A stretch of 64,000 bases of DNA from Bradyrhizobium sp. Gha (GTDB taxonomy: Bacteria; Pseudomonadota; Alphaproteobacteria; Rhizobiales; Xanthobacteraceae): NCBI RefSeq assembly GCF_900113735.1, contig NZ_FOQM01000019.1:86823-150822 (forward strand), in the 5' to 3' direction. The translations under genes were made by a program, and so were the position numbers. The notes under the pieces were generated by a model. It searched no databases, was not told where the DNA came from, and was given only the letters and a program-made list of their open reading frames with translations. Within the stretch, counting starts at the first letter, position 1. Every line of letters starts with the position of its first letter. Of the stretch, positions 1 to 9,144 are shown piece after piece.

Positions 1-516
1 TTGCCGAAGGCGGCGCCGTTCCAGCCTGGCACAGTGATACCGCTCCGCGGCGTTTCCCATCGCATCGTGCATCGCGCAGGCAGCCGCGGCACCGTGTGGA
101 CCGAAATACGCGACAGCGGCGAACGCATTGTCTGCGTCGCCGGCGGCCTCGAGCATGTCGATCGCCGCGTCAGCGACTTCCTCAAGCGCGAGGCGCGCAA
201 GGATCTGCAGCGTTCGGCGGAGACCCATGCCGCCGAGCTCGGCGTCAAGGTGAAGCGGCTCTCGATCCGTGATCAGTCGAGCCGCTGGGGCTCCTGCACC
301 TCGGCGGGCTCACTGTCGTTCTCCTGGCGCCTGATCCTCGCCCCACCCTACGTGCTCGACTATCTCGCCGCGCATGAGGTCGCCCATCTCGTCGAGATGA
401 ACCACTCCGCCCGCTTCTGGCGTGTCTGCGGCAAGATCTGTCCGTCGATGGAGCGCGCCAAGAAGTGGCTCGACACGTACGGCAATGACCTGCACCGGTA
501 CGGGATCGAGGATTGA
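1..516 (+). CDS. SprT/YgjP-like zinc metallopeptidase, N-terminus cut off
   Basis: This looks like the C-terminal 171 residues of a DUF45 (YgjP/WLM, M48-like) metallopeptidase. The zinc motif HEVAH sits at residues 125-129 of the visible frame, followed by the third ligand-type His in NHSARFW (H135). The preceding QSSRWGSCT block is also characteristic of the family. Family members usually have about 230-250 residues, and the frame is open to base 1, so the true start probably lies upstream of the window; the TTG at position 1 need not be used. The peptide substrate is unknown. The gene ends just before an intergenic palindromic repeat. Confidence 0.85.
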   Translation: MPKAAPFQPGTVIPLRGVSHRIVHRAGSRGTVWTEIRDSGERIVCVAGGLEHVDRRVSDFLKREARKDLQRSAETHAAELGVKVKRLSIRDQSSRWGSCTSAGSLSFSWRLILAPPYVLDYLAAHEVAHLVEMNHSARFWRVCGKICPSMERAKKWLDTYGNDLHRYGIED

Positions 517-559
517 GGCTGCGCCGAGGATCACGGCGCACTGCCAGCCCAGCAAGCAC

Positions 560-662
560 TGTCATCGCCCGCGAAAGCGGGCGATCCAGTATTCCAGAGA
601 CGCCTGTGATTGAATCGAGAAGCCGCGGCGTACTGGATTCCCCGCCTTCGCGGGGAATGACA
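560..662. repeat. Intergenic palindromic repeat
   Basis: Two facing hairpins: GCCCGCGAAAGCGGGC near 567-582 and CCCCGCCTTCGCGGGG near 640-655, flanked by tGTCAT and ATGACa ends and sharing an inverted CCAGTA/TACTGG segment. This is the layout of the small non-coding palindromic elements scattered between Bradyrhizobium genes. The rest of 517-811 holds no gene that I can support. Confidence 0.7.
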
Positions 663-769
663 GCGGAGGATGAGGCGCGGACAACGCGCCTTGCACCACA
701 TTCGCCGATCCGAGAGCCAAATCAACGATCTCGCGAAATCCGCCGCGCATCACGCCCGAGAACCCCCGC

Positions 770-793
770 CTACTGTGCATGGGGTTGTTTTCG
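770..793. repeat. 24-bp repeat, copy 1
   Basis: The 24 bases here, containing ACTGTGCATGGGGTTGTTTT, recur exactly at 41909-41932. On the minus strand both would read ENNPMHSR in an apparent frame. The element lies just downstream of the stop of the minus-strand PBP gene. Confidence 0.8.
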
Positions 794-811
794 CGTTCTT
801 GTTTTGAAGGC

Positions 812-3052
812 CTATCGATTTCCGCCAAATAGCCGGTCCATCAGCCAGCCATCAAGCCCGGCAGCCGCTTCCGGCCGTGCATTGACGTTGGCGCGCGTCG
901 GCACCGGTGGCGCGCGATAGCCGCTGTTGCTGACCGGCGCCGGCGCAGGTCCAGGTGAATATCCGGGCGCGGCCGCTGCCTGTGTCGGCGGCGACACCTG
1001 CGAGGAGACCTGCACGAGGTTCGTTGGCCCCCAATTGCTCTGCGGGTTCGGCAGGGCCACCGCCTGCACGCCCTCGTGCGCGGCGCGCATGAAGCGGGTC
1101 CAGACTTCGACCGGAAGGCCGCCGCCGGTGGTCTTCTTGGTCGGCGAGTTGTCGTCATTGCCGAGCCAGACGCCGGTGACGAGGTTCGCGGTGTAGCCGA
1201 TGAACCAGGCGTCGCGGTAATCCTGGCTGGTGCCGGTCTTGCCGGCCGCCTGCCAGCCCGGGATCTCGGCCTTCTTCGCCGTGCCCGAGATCAGCGTCTC
1301 CCGCATCATCGTGTTCATCATGCCGACGTAACGAGGCTCGATCACCTGGCTATGCTCGTCGGCAGGCCGCATGTAGAGCAGCTTGCCGTCGAGCGTCTTG
1401 ATCCGCGTGACGACATGCGGCACCGCCGCAAAGCCGCCATTGGCGAACGGCGCATAGGCGCCGACCAGCTCGACCACGGAGACTTCGGAGGTGCCGAGCG
1501 CGATCGAGGCGTTGGGCTCGAGCTTCGACGATATGCCGAGCCGGTGCGCGGTGCGCACCACGTTCTTCGGCCCGACCTCGAGGCCGACGCGGATGGCGAC
1601 GGTGTTGAGCGACATCGCCAGAGCCTGCGTCAGCGTCACCGGGCCGAAATATTCATGCGTGTAGTTCTCGGGCTTCCAGCCCTTGACCTCGATCGGCGCG
1701 TCCTGGCGGATGGTGTCGGGCATCAGGCCCTGCTCCATCGCCGTCAGATAGACGAACGGCTTGAACGCGGAGCCCGGCTGGCGCTTGGCGTTGACCGCGC
1801 GATTGTACTGGCTCTCGGAATAGTTCCGTCCGCCGACCATTGCGCGCACCGCTCCGTCAGGCGTCATCGCCACCAGCGCGCCCTGGCTGACATTGAACTT
1901 CACGCTCTTGGCCGCAAGCTCGTCGATGATGGCGCTCTCCGCCACGGCCTGGAGCTTCGGATCGATCGTGGTCTCGACCTTGATGCTGTCGTCGATCTGG
2001 CCGACCAGATCGTCCAGCACCTCGCCGATCCAGTCGGCGATGTAATTGACGGTACCGGCGCCGACAGGCTTCACATTGTAGGAGGGGTGGCCGATCGAGG
2101 CCTGGGCCTGCGCTTCGGTGATGAAGTTGGCGTCCGCCATCGCCGCGAGCACCACTTTTGCGCGCGCTTCCGCGCCTTCCGGATTGCGGTTCGGCGCCAG
2201 GCGGGACGGCGATTTGACCAGGCCCGCCAGCATCGCGGCTTCCGCGATCGTGACGTTCTTCGCCGGCTTGCCGAAATATTTCTGCGCGGCAGCCTCGACG
2301 CCGTAGGCGCCGGAGCCGAAATAGACGCGGTTGAGATAGAGCTCCAGGATCTCGTTCTTGGAGTGCTTGCGCTCCAGCCAGATCGCGAGCTCCGCCTCCT
2401 GCAGCTTGCGCTGCATGGTGCGCTCCTGGGTCAGGAACAGGTTCTTGGCGAGCTGCTGCGTCAGCGTCGAGCCGCCCTGCGAGACGCCGCGATGGAGCAC
2501 GTTGGTGACGAGCGCGCGCAGGATGCCGACGGGATCGACGCCGAAATGCGAGTAGAAGCGGCGGTCCTCGATCGCGATGAACGCCTTCGGCAGATAGGGC
2601 GGCAGGTCCTTCAGCGCCACGTTGGCGCCGGCCATGTCGCCGCGCTGCGCGAGCAGGCTGCCGTCCACGCCAACGATCTGGATGGTCGGCGGGCGTTTGG
2701 GAATTTCAAGCGACTGGATCGGCGGCAGGTGGGCGCCGACCCAGATCACGACGCCGATCACGGCGATCACGCCCCACAGGCTCAGCACGACGCCCCAATA
2801 GACGAGGCGCCCAAGGCCGGCGCTGATGGATGATTTCGACCGGCGCTTCCCGCCGCTGTTTTTGGCCGGTGCCTTGCGCTCGCGCGGCGGCTCGTCGTCG
2901 GCCGGTTCGCTTTTGCGCTTGTTGGACTTTTTCGGCTTGTCGTCGCCCGCGCCGGGAATGCGGTCGGCCGCCGTGAGGCGCAGATCGGCGAGCGCCGCGG
3001 GCAAGCCGAACAACGGCTCCTTCCGCCCCCCCTTTTTCTTTGCCGACCCCAT
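812..3052 (-). CDS. PBP1A-family penicillin-binding protein (bifunctional transglycosylase/transpeptidase)
   Basis: A class A high-molecular-weight PBP that polymerises and cross-links peptidoglycan on the periplasmic face of the inner membrane. A basic, Lys/Arg-rich cytoplasmic tail of about 75 residues precedes a single membrane segment near residues 80-110. The glycosyltransferase domain follows with the catalytic Glu in EDRRFYSHFG and the GGSTLTQQLAKN motif. The transpeptidase domain carries SAFK (nucleophile Ser), the SLN triad and KTGTS. The C-terminus is a Pro/Ala-rich tail. I chose the ATG at 3052; a TTG two codons upstream (3058) is also possible. Length, about 746 residues, is normal for PBP1A of rhizobia. 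Confidence 0.95.
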   Translation of the reverse strand: MGSAKKKGGRKEPLFGLPAALADLRLTAADRIPGAGDDKPKKSNKRKSEPADDEPPRERKAPAKNSGGKRRSKSSISAGLGRLVYWGVVLSLWGVIAVIGVVIWVGAHLPPIQSLEIPKRPPTIQIVGVDGSLLAQRGDMAGANVALKDLPPYLPKAFIAIEDRRFYSHFGVDPVGILRALVTNVLHRGVSQGGSTLTQQLAKNLFLTQERTMQRKLQEAELAIWLERKHSKNEILELYLNRVYFGSGAYGVEAAAQKYFGKPAKNVTIAEAAMLAGLVKSPSRLAPNRNPEGAEARAKVVLAAMADANFITEAQAQASIGHPSYNVKPVGAGTVNYIADWIGEVLDDLVGQIDDSIKVETTIDPKLQAVAESAIIDELAAKSVKFNVSQGALVAMTPDGAVRAMVGGRNYSESQYNRAVNAKRQPGSAFKPFVYLTAMEQGLMPDTIRQDAPIEVKGWKPENYTHEYFGPVTLTQALAMSLNTVAIRVGLEVGPKNVVRTAHRLGISSKLEPNASIALGTSEVSVVELVGAYAPFANGGFAAVPHVVTRIKTLDGKLLYMRPADEHSQVIEPRYVGMMNTMMRETLISGTAKKAEIPGWQAAGKTGTSQDYRDAWFIGYTANLVTGVWLGNDDNSPTKKTTGGGLPVEVWTRFMRAAHEGVQAVALPNPQSNWGPTNLVQVSSQVSPPTQAAAAPGYSPGPAPAPVSNSGYRAPPVPTRANVNARPEAAAGLDGWLMDRLFGGNR

Positions 3053-3224
3053 ACGCAAAACGCCCGGTCACCCTTTTGCCCCGCCTGCACGCTAGCGATC
3101 GCTGTTTAAGGCCCGGTTACCCCCGTGCTTAACGTCTGGTTAGGAGATGAGGCATTCCGCGGCCACAGTTCCGCTCGTTCAGCCGTGCAGCTAGGATCGC
3201 AGCCACAAAGAAGAGGGAGCACGC

Positions 3225-3650
3225 ATGGGCCACGTCGATCCGACCAAGGAAATCTTTGCGCAATTTCGGGACAATGACCGCCCCGGCCCCATCCACATGC
3301 TCAACCTGGTGCGGCTGCGCAAGGAGGCGGCCTATCCCGACGGCAGAAAGGCGAGCGGCGCGGAAGCCTATGCGGCCTATGGCCGCGAGAGCGGCCCGGT
3401 GTTCACGCGCCTCGGCGGCCGCATCGTCTGGCAGGGCCGGTTCGAACTGATGCTGATCGGACCGCAAGACGAGCGCTGGGACCACTGCTTCATCGCCGAA
3501 TATCCTGATGTCGCCGCCTTCGTCGAGATGATCCGCGATCCTGTCTATCGCGAGGCAGTCAAGCACCGCCAGGCTGCGGTGGAAGACTCCCGGTTGATCC
3601 GCCACTCCGTGTTGCCGGTTGGGAAGAATTTTGGGGAGATACCGACCTGA
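3225..3650 (+). CDS. DUF1330 domain protein
   Basis: A 141-residue protein of the DUF1330 / dimeric alpha-beta-barrel type. The N-terminal segment PGPIHMLNLVRLR and the central EYPDVAAFVEMIRDP block are the usual conserved features of this family. No catalytic residue set is established, and function is unknown. An AGAGGGAG ribosome-binding site sits just upstream of the ATG. It stands alone between the divergent PBP gene and a convergent binding-protein gene. Confidence 0.85.
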   Translation: MGHVDPTKEIFAQFRDNDRPGPIHMLNLVRLRKEAAYPDGRKASGAEAYAAYGRESGPVFTRLGGRIVWQGRFELMLIGPQDERWDHCFIAEYPDVAAFVEMIRDPVYREAVKHRQAAVEDSRLIRHSVLPVGKNFGEIPT

Positions 3651-3654
3651 GTCT

Positions 3655-3747
3655 CGTCATGGCCGGGCTTGACCGGCCATCCACGCCTTCTCTCGCCATC
3701 CAAAACGTGGATGCCCGGGACAAGCCCGGACAAGCCCGGGCATGACG
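3655..3747. repeat. Intergenic palindromic repeat
   Basis: Ends CGTCATGgCCGGGCTTG and CAAGCCCGGGCATGACG form an inverted repeat around an inner pair CATCCACG / CGTGGATG. ACAAGCCCGG is duplicated in tandem near 3720-3738. Typical Bradyrhizobium intergenic element, located between two convergent genes. Confidence 0.75.
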
Positions 3748-3772
3748 TCGTTGTGGCAATTATTTTCGAGAA

Positions 3773-4999
3773 CTAACCCGCCGGACTCGAATCCTCCAGA
3801 ATCGGGCCGAACAGCTCCCAGCGCTCGCCATTGAACTTCATCATCTGAAGCTGCTTGTTGACGCGGTAGTCGGTCGGCGAGGTGTTGGCCTTGATACCGG
3901 GCAGCGAGAGGTCGAGCTCCACGTCCTTCAGGCTGGTGGCGACTTTCATGACGTTCTCGCGGGTCAGGTTGTCGCCGCACTTCTGAAGCACGTAGATCAT
4001 CAATTGCGAGGTTGAGTACCCGTAGCTGTTGAAGCTCGAGTCCTTGTCGCCTTCGGGATAGTACTTCGCCATGAACTCGAAATACTTCTTCATCCCGGGG
4101 TCGTCTTTCCAGGTCGGGTCCAGCGGATCCTTGCCGTAGTTGACGCTGATCACGCCCTTCGACGCCTCGAGACCCGCGGGCTTCATCACCGCGCCGACCG
4201 AGGTGGCGTTGATGTCGAGGATCTGCACCGGGTGCCAGCCGAGTTCAGCGATCTTCTTGATCGCCTGCGCAGCCTGTTTCGGCGTGGTGGCGCTGAAGAA
4301 CAGGTCGGCACCAGCGTCCTTGATCTTGAGGATCTGCGAATCGACCGTGGGATCGGAGACCTCGTAGGACGCTTCCGCCACGATCATGCCTGCCGCCTTG
4401 TCGCCGAGGCCGGCCTTGATGCCGTTCAGATAGTCCTTACCGAGATCGTCGTTCTGATAAAGGATGCCGATCTTGGCGGACGGGTGATTCTTGATGATGT
4501 ACTGGCCGTAGATACGGCCCTCGACGAAGTAGTTGGGATTGAAGCCCATCGTCCACGGGAAATTCTTCGGATCTGTGAACTTGGAAGCCCCGGTGGCCGC
4601 GAAGAGTTGTGGCACCTTCTTGGAGTTGAGATATTTCTGCACGGCCGCGTTCGAGGGGGTGCCGAGAAGCTGGAAGGTCAGCAACACCTCGTCGCTCTCG
4701 ACCAGCTTGCGGACCTGCTCCACCGCCTTCGGCGGCGAATAGGCGTCGTCATATTGGATCAGGTTGATCTTACGGCCGTTCACTCCGCCTTGATCGTTGA
4801 TCATCTTCATGTAGGCGGCCTGCGTCTTGCCGATTGTGGCATAGGCGGAGGCCGGCCCGCTGAACGGATTGGTCTGACCGATCTTGATTTCGGTGTCGCT
4901 CGCACCGGGGTCGTATTTTTTCTGGGCAAGCGCCTGGCTCGCGGAGAATGTGACGGCAAGTGCCGCCGTGGCAGCTAGGAAAGCTCTGCGATTGTTCAT
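3773..4999 (-). CDS. Branched-chain amino acid-type ABC transporter substrate-binding protein
   Basis: A 408-residue periplasmic binding protein of the LivJ/LivK (Peripla_BP_6) family. The ATG at 4999 is preceded by AGGAGGAA and gives an immediate signal peptide (MNNRRAFLAATAALAV...ASQALA). The mature start YDPGASDTEIKIGQTNPFSG is diagnostic for this family. The ligand may be an amino acid, an aromatic acid or another small carboxylate and cannot be read from sequence. No permease or ATPase genes adjoin it. A clear paralogue lies at 56480-57700. Confidence 0.93.
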   Translation of the reverse strand: MNNRRAFLAATAALAVTFSASQALAQKKYDPGASDTEIKIGQTNPFSGPASAYATIGKTQAAYMKMINDQGGVNGRKINLIQYDDAYSPPKAVEQVRKLVESDEVLLTFQLLGTPSNAAVQKYLNSKKVPQLFAATGASKFTDPKNFPWTMGFNPNYFVEGRIYGQYIIKNHPSAKIGILYQNDDLGKDYLNGIKAGLGDKAAGMIVAEASYEVSDPTVDSQILKIKDAGADLFFSATTPKQAAQAIKKIAELGWHPVQILDINATSVGAVMKPAGLEASKGVISVNYGKDPLDPTWKDDPGMKKYFEFMAKYYPEGDKDSSFNSYGYSTSQLMIYVLQKCGDNLTRENVMKVATSLKDVELDLSLPGIKANTSPTDYRVNKQLQMMKFNGERWELFGPILEDSSPAG

Positions 5000-5172
5000 G
5001 TTGGGATGTTCCTCCTGACGGAATTTCGGTCGATGGTCTTTTCCCGTTGCTTGCAACGGTCGCCATCGCTGCCGAAGAGTGTGGAGGAAGGGCAGGCCGC
5101 GCGCAAGGATCGCGGCGCTGCGCAATGGTGGTCTCAGGCTAAAGTCTCAGGCCAAGGTCTTGGGTTCAGAAT

Positions 5173-5535
5173 TCAGGCCAGGAATAGCACGGCCAGTGCG
5201 ATCGCCGCCGGCAGCGCCTGCACGATCAAGATGCGCGTGCTGACGGTCGCCGCACCATAAGCGCCGGCCACGATCACACAGGCGAGGAAGAACAGCTTGA
5301 TCTGGAATGCGAAGGCCGGGTTGCCGTGGACGAGACCCCACATCAGGCCGGCGGCGAGGAAGCCGTTATAGAGCCCCTGATTGGCGGCCAGCACCTTGGT
5401 GATCGCGGCCTTGTCAGGCGTATTGCGGAATGTCTTCAGGCCAAGCGGCTTGTCCCAGAGGAACATCTCCAGCAGCAAGAAATAGGCGTGCAGCGCGGCG
5501 ACAAGCGCCACCAGGATATTCGCGACCAGAACCAA
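5173..5535 (-). CDS. DUF1304 family small membrane protein
   Basis: A predicted inner-membrane protein with about four hydrophobic segments and the DUF1304 signature LLEMFLWDKP followed by FRN and NQGLYNGFLAAGL. I chose the TTG at 5535 because it gives 120 residues, the usual family length, and GGGGGAG lies six bases upstream. The open frame continues to 5643, so ATG starts at 5577 or 5586 cannot be excluded. It is transcribed divergently from the methyltransferase gene. Function is unknown. Confidence 0.85.
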   Translation of the reverse strand: MVLVANILVALVAALHAYFLLLEMFLWDKPLGLKTFRNTPDKAAITKVLAANQGLYNGFLAAGLMWGLVHGNPAFAFQIKLFFLACVIVAGAYGAATVSTRILIVQALPAAIALAVLFLA

Positions 5536-5627
5536 GTTGAGCTCCCCCAAAAGCGTCAGCTTTCGGGTGGACCTTAGCATATCAGCCATGGCAAGTGCGA
5601 AGCGTGTTTCGATGCAATGGTGTCGCG

Positions 5628-6158
5628 ATGGCTGCTCGCTCAACCAGAACCCCTGAAAGCTTCGGCCTCGACCGGCTGGTGACGCCGATCGGGATCGCGC
5701 TGCTCGTCACAGATAGCGCGGGCGCGTTGCGTGCGCTCGACTGGGATGACCACGAGCACCGCATGCGCGAGCTGTTGCGCCTGCATCATGGCGCCGTGAA
5801 CCTGCTCGATCGACCTGCGCCGACCGACATGAAGACCGCGCTGTCAGCTTACTTCGAGGGTGATCTCGGTCAGCTCCTGCGCGTCGAATGGCGCATCGCC
5901 GGCACGCCATTCCAGCAAAAGGTCTGGACCGCACTCGCGGAGATCCCTGTCGGCAGTACCATGAGCTACGGGGCGCTTGCGGCGAAGATCGAAATGCCCA
6001 AGGCCATCAGGGCGGTCGGCCACGCCAACGGCTCCAACCCGATCAGCGTGGTGCTGCCCTGCCATCGGCTGATCGGCGCCAATGGCTCGCTGGTGAAATA
6101 TGGCGGCGGTCTCGAGCGCAAACGCTGGCTGTTGCGGCATGAAGGTGTGGTGGTCTAG
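5628..6158 (+). CDS. ogt: Methylated-DNA-[protein]-cysteine S-methyltransferase
   Basis: A 176-residue suicide repair protein that moves the methyl group from O6-methylguanine (or O4-methylthymine) in DNA to its own cysteine. The active-site motif PCHRLIG is present with the acceptor Cys at about residue 145, preceded by the helix-turn-helix region (GSTMSYGALAAKI) and the arginine-finger segment AIRAVGHANGSNP. There is no N-terminal Ada domain, so it is of the Ogt type. ATG at 5628 chosen; an in-frame ATG at 5595 is possible. Confidence 0.93.
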   Translation: MAARSTRTPESFGLDRLVTPIGIALLVTDSAGALRALDWDDHEHRMRELLRLHHGAVNLLDRPAPTDMKTALSAYFEGDLGQLLRVEWRIAGTPFQQKVWTALAEIPVGSTMSYGALAAKIEMPKAIRAVGHANGSNPISVVLPCHRLIGANGSLVKYGGGLERKRWLLRHEGVVV

Positions 6159-6166
6159 GGCTCCGC

Positions 6167-8956
6167 TCACGCCGCCGGCTGAACCGCCTTGTCGCCGGCC
6201 ATCACGTGGGTCAGTGCGCTCTTGATCGCGGCCTGGCGGGTCGGGGCATTGATCTGGGCGCCAAGCAGGTCGGTGACGTAGAACACGTCGCGGGCGCGCT
6301 CGCCGAAGGTCGCGACATGGGCTGAGGCGATGTTGAGGTTGAGCTTGGAGATCGCGGTGGTCAGCTCGTAGAGCAGGCCGGGGCGGTCGAGGCCGGAGAC
6401 CTCGATCACCGTGTAGCGGTCGGACCATTGGTTGTTGATGGTCACCTCAGGCTCGATCACGAAGGGCTTTGCCTTGCTGCGCACGGTGCGCCGCGCCACC
6501 ACTTCCGGCAGGCGCAGCTTGCCTTCGAGCACATCCTCGATCATCTCGCCGATGCGCGTGGCCCGCCGTCCCTCGTCCTCGTCGCGGTCGTATTCCCTTG
6601 ATATCGAGATCGTGTCCAGCGCGCGGCCGTCGGTCGTGGTGTAGATCTGGGCATCGACGATGTTGGCGCCGGCCGAGGCGCAGGCGCCGGCAATGATCGA
6701 CAGCAGCCAGGGATGGTCGGCGGCGAAGATCGTGAGCTCGGTGACGCCACGCACTTCGTCGAAGCCGACATTGATCGCGAGCTTGTGGCCGGCCTGTTCG
6801 CTCGATCGTACGAAGCGCGCGTGGCGGATCTTGCGCGGCAGCTCGACCTTGAGCCAATAGGCCGGATAGTGCCGGCCAACATAGGCATCGAGCTCGTCCG
6901 CCGGCCATTCGGCGAAGGCGTTCCGGAATTCGGCGTAGGCAGCCGTGAGGCGCTTGCCGCGGTCGACCTCCGAGAAGCCGCCGGTCAGCACCGGTTCCGT
7001 CTCGTAATACAGCGAACGCAGCAGCTGCGCCTTCCAGCCGTTCCAGACGCCCGGACCGACGCCGCGGATATCTGCGGTGGTCAGGATGGTGAGCAGCTTC
7101 ATCTGCTCGACCGACTGCACCACGGCAGCAAAGTTCTCGATGGTCTTGCGGTCGGAGAGGTCGCGCGATTGCGCGACCGTCGACATCGTCAGGTGCTCCT
7201 CGATCAGCCAGGCCACGAGCTCGGTGTCAGCAGCGCTGAAGCCGAGCCGCGGGCACAGGCGGCGCGCGACCTTGGCGCCCGCGATCGAGTGATCTTCGAG
7301 CCGGCCCTTGGCGATGTCGTGCAGCAGCGTCGTGATGTAGATCACCGAACGGTGCTCGGGGCGAATTTTGCGCATCAGGTCGCTGGCGAGCGCGAACTCC
7401 TCGAAGCCGCCGCGCTCGATGTCCTGGAGGAAGCCGACGCAGCGGATCAGATGCTCGTCGACGGTGTAGTGATGATACATGTTGAATTGCATCATCGAGA
7501 CGATCTTGCCGAAGGCGCGGATGAAATGGCCGAGCACGCCGGTCTCGTTCATCCGCCGCAGCACGATCTCGGCATTGTCGGAGGTCAGGATCTCCATGAA
7601 CAGCCGGTTGGCTTCGGGATTCTCGCGCATCTGCGCGTTGATGAGCCCGAGCGAGCGCGTCACGTCGCGCATTGCATCCGGGTGAAAGGCGAGGTTGTTC
7701 TTCTGCGCGAGGCGGAAGATGCGAATCAGGTTGACGGGATCGTGCTTGAAGACGTCGGGGGCGGCGACGTTGATGCGGTTGTTGTCGACGATGAAGTCGT
7801 CGCTGTCGGGGACGCGCCGCTTTGCTGGCGTCGGGCGCAGGCGCGCCATCATCCGGCTCAGCACCGGTGCGGGCTTGGCCTGCTGGTCCTCGAGCTTGGC
7901 GCAGAGGATGGCGGTGAGATTGCCGACTTCCTTGGCGACGAGGAAGTAGTGCTTCATGAAGCGCTCGACGTCCTGCATGCCGGGATGCGAGGTGTAGCCG
8001 AGCCTGACAGCGATCTCGCGCTGGAGGTCGAAGGAAAGGCGCTCTTCGGCCCGGCCGGAGTAGAAATGCAGATTGCAGCGCACCGACCAGAGGAAATCGG
8101 CGCAGCGGCGGAAGCTGCGATACTCCTGCGCGTCGAATACGCCGCGCCCGACCAGCTCGTCGGTATCGTGGACGCGGTAGACGTATTTCGCGATCCAGAA
8201 CAGGGTGTGCAGGTCGCGAAGCGCGCCCTTGCCGTCCTTGACGTTGGGCTCGACCAGATAACGCGACTGGCCGCCGCGGCGGTGACGTTCTTCGCGCTCG
8301 GCAAGCTTTGCGGTGACGAATTCGGACGCGGTACCTTGCACCACTTCCTTGTCGAAGCGCGCGACCAGCTCGTCATAAAGCGGCTGGTCGCCGGTGAGAA
8401 AGCGCGTCTCCAGGATCGCGGTGCGGATGGTCATGTCGCCGCGCGCCTGCCGGATCGATTCATCGACGGAGCGCGTGGCGTGGCCGACCTTCAACCCCAT
8501 GTCCCAGAGGCAATAGAGAATGGCTTCGGCGACCTGCTCGCCCCAGGCGGTCTGCTTGTAGGGCAGGATGAACAACAGGTCGATGTCGGACTCGGGAGCC
8601 ATCAGGCCGCGGCCATAGCCGCCGGTCGCGACCACCGCCATGCGCTCCGCCCCGGTCGGGATCGGCGAGCGATAGAGATGTCGGGTCGCGGCCGAATAGA
8701 GGATGCGGATGATCTCGTCCTGCACGTGGCAGAGTCGCTCGGCGCAGCGGCGGCCATGGCGGTCCTTCAGCAGGATCGCCTGCGCTGCGGCGCGTGCCGC
8801 GAGCAGCTCGGTCTTGAGCAGTTGCGCGGTCGCGGTGCGGAACGCGTCCTCGCGCCCCTGGTACTTTTCGGCAAGCGCATCGATCGCGGCGGTGATCCGC
8901 GCGGTATCGAAACGATCATCCACCTCTGGCTTGTGCTCGGTCGCAACGCTGTCCAT
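6167..8956 (-). CDS. glnD: [Protein-PII] uridylyltransferase / uridylyl-removing enzyme GlnD
   Basis: The sensor of nitrogen status that uridylylates PII when glutamine is low and removes UMP when glutamine is high. At 929 residues it is full length. The nucleotidyltransferase domain contains GGYGRGLMAPESDIDLLF (metal-binding DID). The central HD hydrolase domain has LLHDIAKG, and two C-terminal ACT domains sense glutamine (starts near TIFAADHPWLLSIIAG and EVSGLDRPGLLYELT). It ends nine bases beyond the convergent ogt stop. Confidence 0.97.
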   Translation of the reverse strand: MDSVATEHKPEVDDRFDTARITAAIDALAEKYQGREDAFRTATAQLLKTELLAARAAAQAILLKDRHGRRCAERLCHVQDEIIRILYSAATRHLYRSPIPTGAERMAVVATGGYGRGLMAPESDIDLLFILPYKQTAWGEQVAEAILYCLWDMGLKVGHATRSVDESIRQARGDMTIRTAILETRFLTGDQPLYDELVARFDKEVVQGTASEFVTAKLAEREERHRRGGQSRYLVEPNVKDGKGALRDLHTLFWIAKYVYRVHDTDELVGRGVFDAQEYRSFRRCADFLWSVRCNLHFYSGRAEERLSFDLQREIAVRLGYTSHPGMQDVERFMKHYFLVAKEVGNLTAILCAKLEDQQAKPAPVLSRMMARLRPTPAKRRVPDSDDFIVDNNRINVAAPDVFKHDPVNLIRIFRLAQKNNLAFHPDAMRDVTRSLGLINAQMRENPEANRLFMEILTSDNAEIVLRRMNETGVLGHFIRAFGKIVSMMQFNMYHHYTVDEHLIRCVGFLQDIERGGFEEFALASDLMRKIRPEHRSVIYITTLLHDIAKGRLEDHSIAGAKVARRLCPRLGFSAADTELVAWLIEEHLTMSTVAQSRDLSDRKTIENFAAVVQSVEQMKLLTILTTADIRGVGPGVWNGWKAQLLRSLYYETEPVLTGGFSEVDRGKRLTAAYAEFRNAFAEWPADELDAYVGRHYPAYWLKVELPRKIRHARFVRSSEQAGHKLAINVGFDEVRGVTELTIFAADHPWLLSIIAGACASAGANIVDAQIYTTTDGRALDTISISREYDRDEDEGRRATRIGEMIEDVLEGKLRLPEVVARRTVRSKAKPFVIEPEVTINNQWSDRYTVIEVSGLDRPGLLYELTTAISKLNLNIASAHVATFGERARDVFYVTDLLGAQINAPTRQAAIKSALTHVMAGDKAVQPAA

Positions 8957-9144
8957 GTCTCACCGGATATAAGAGGTGACAGGCGCTGTCATCAGCCATT
9001 CTCAGGCAATAGCCGTTCCATGCTGGAAAGGTCGGTCCTCGGGCAAAATTGTTCTCGGGTCGCGCGCTTTCAAGGGGCGGATTTTCCTGTTGACCTCCAG
9101 ATATAACTCATTGAAAAACAAAGAAATTCTGAAGGAGCCTGGGC

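Noticed and set aside
562..828. An 88-codon minus-strand frame including the 24-bp repeat (ENNPMHSR)
   Set aside because: It is translated repeat sequence; the same peptide appears at the second copy only because the DNA is repeated.
1076..2833. A 585-codon open frame opposite the PBP1A gene
   Set aside because: It is an antisense shadow created by GC-rich codon bias; the minus-strand protein has every PBP motif, while this one is Arg/Asp-rich low-complexity sequence.
6713..9106. A 797-codon open frame opposite glnD
   Set aside because: Shadow of glnD; composition is His/Asp/Glu/Arg-rich with no recognisable domain.
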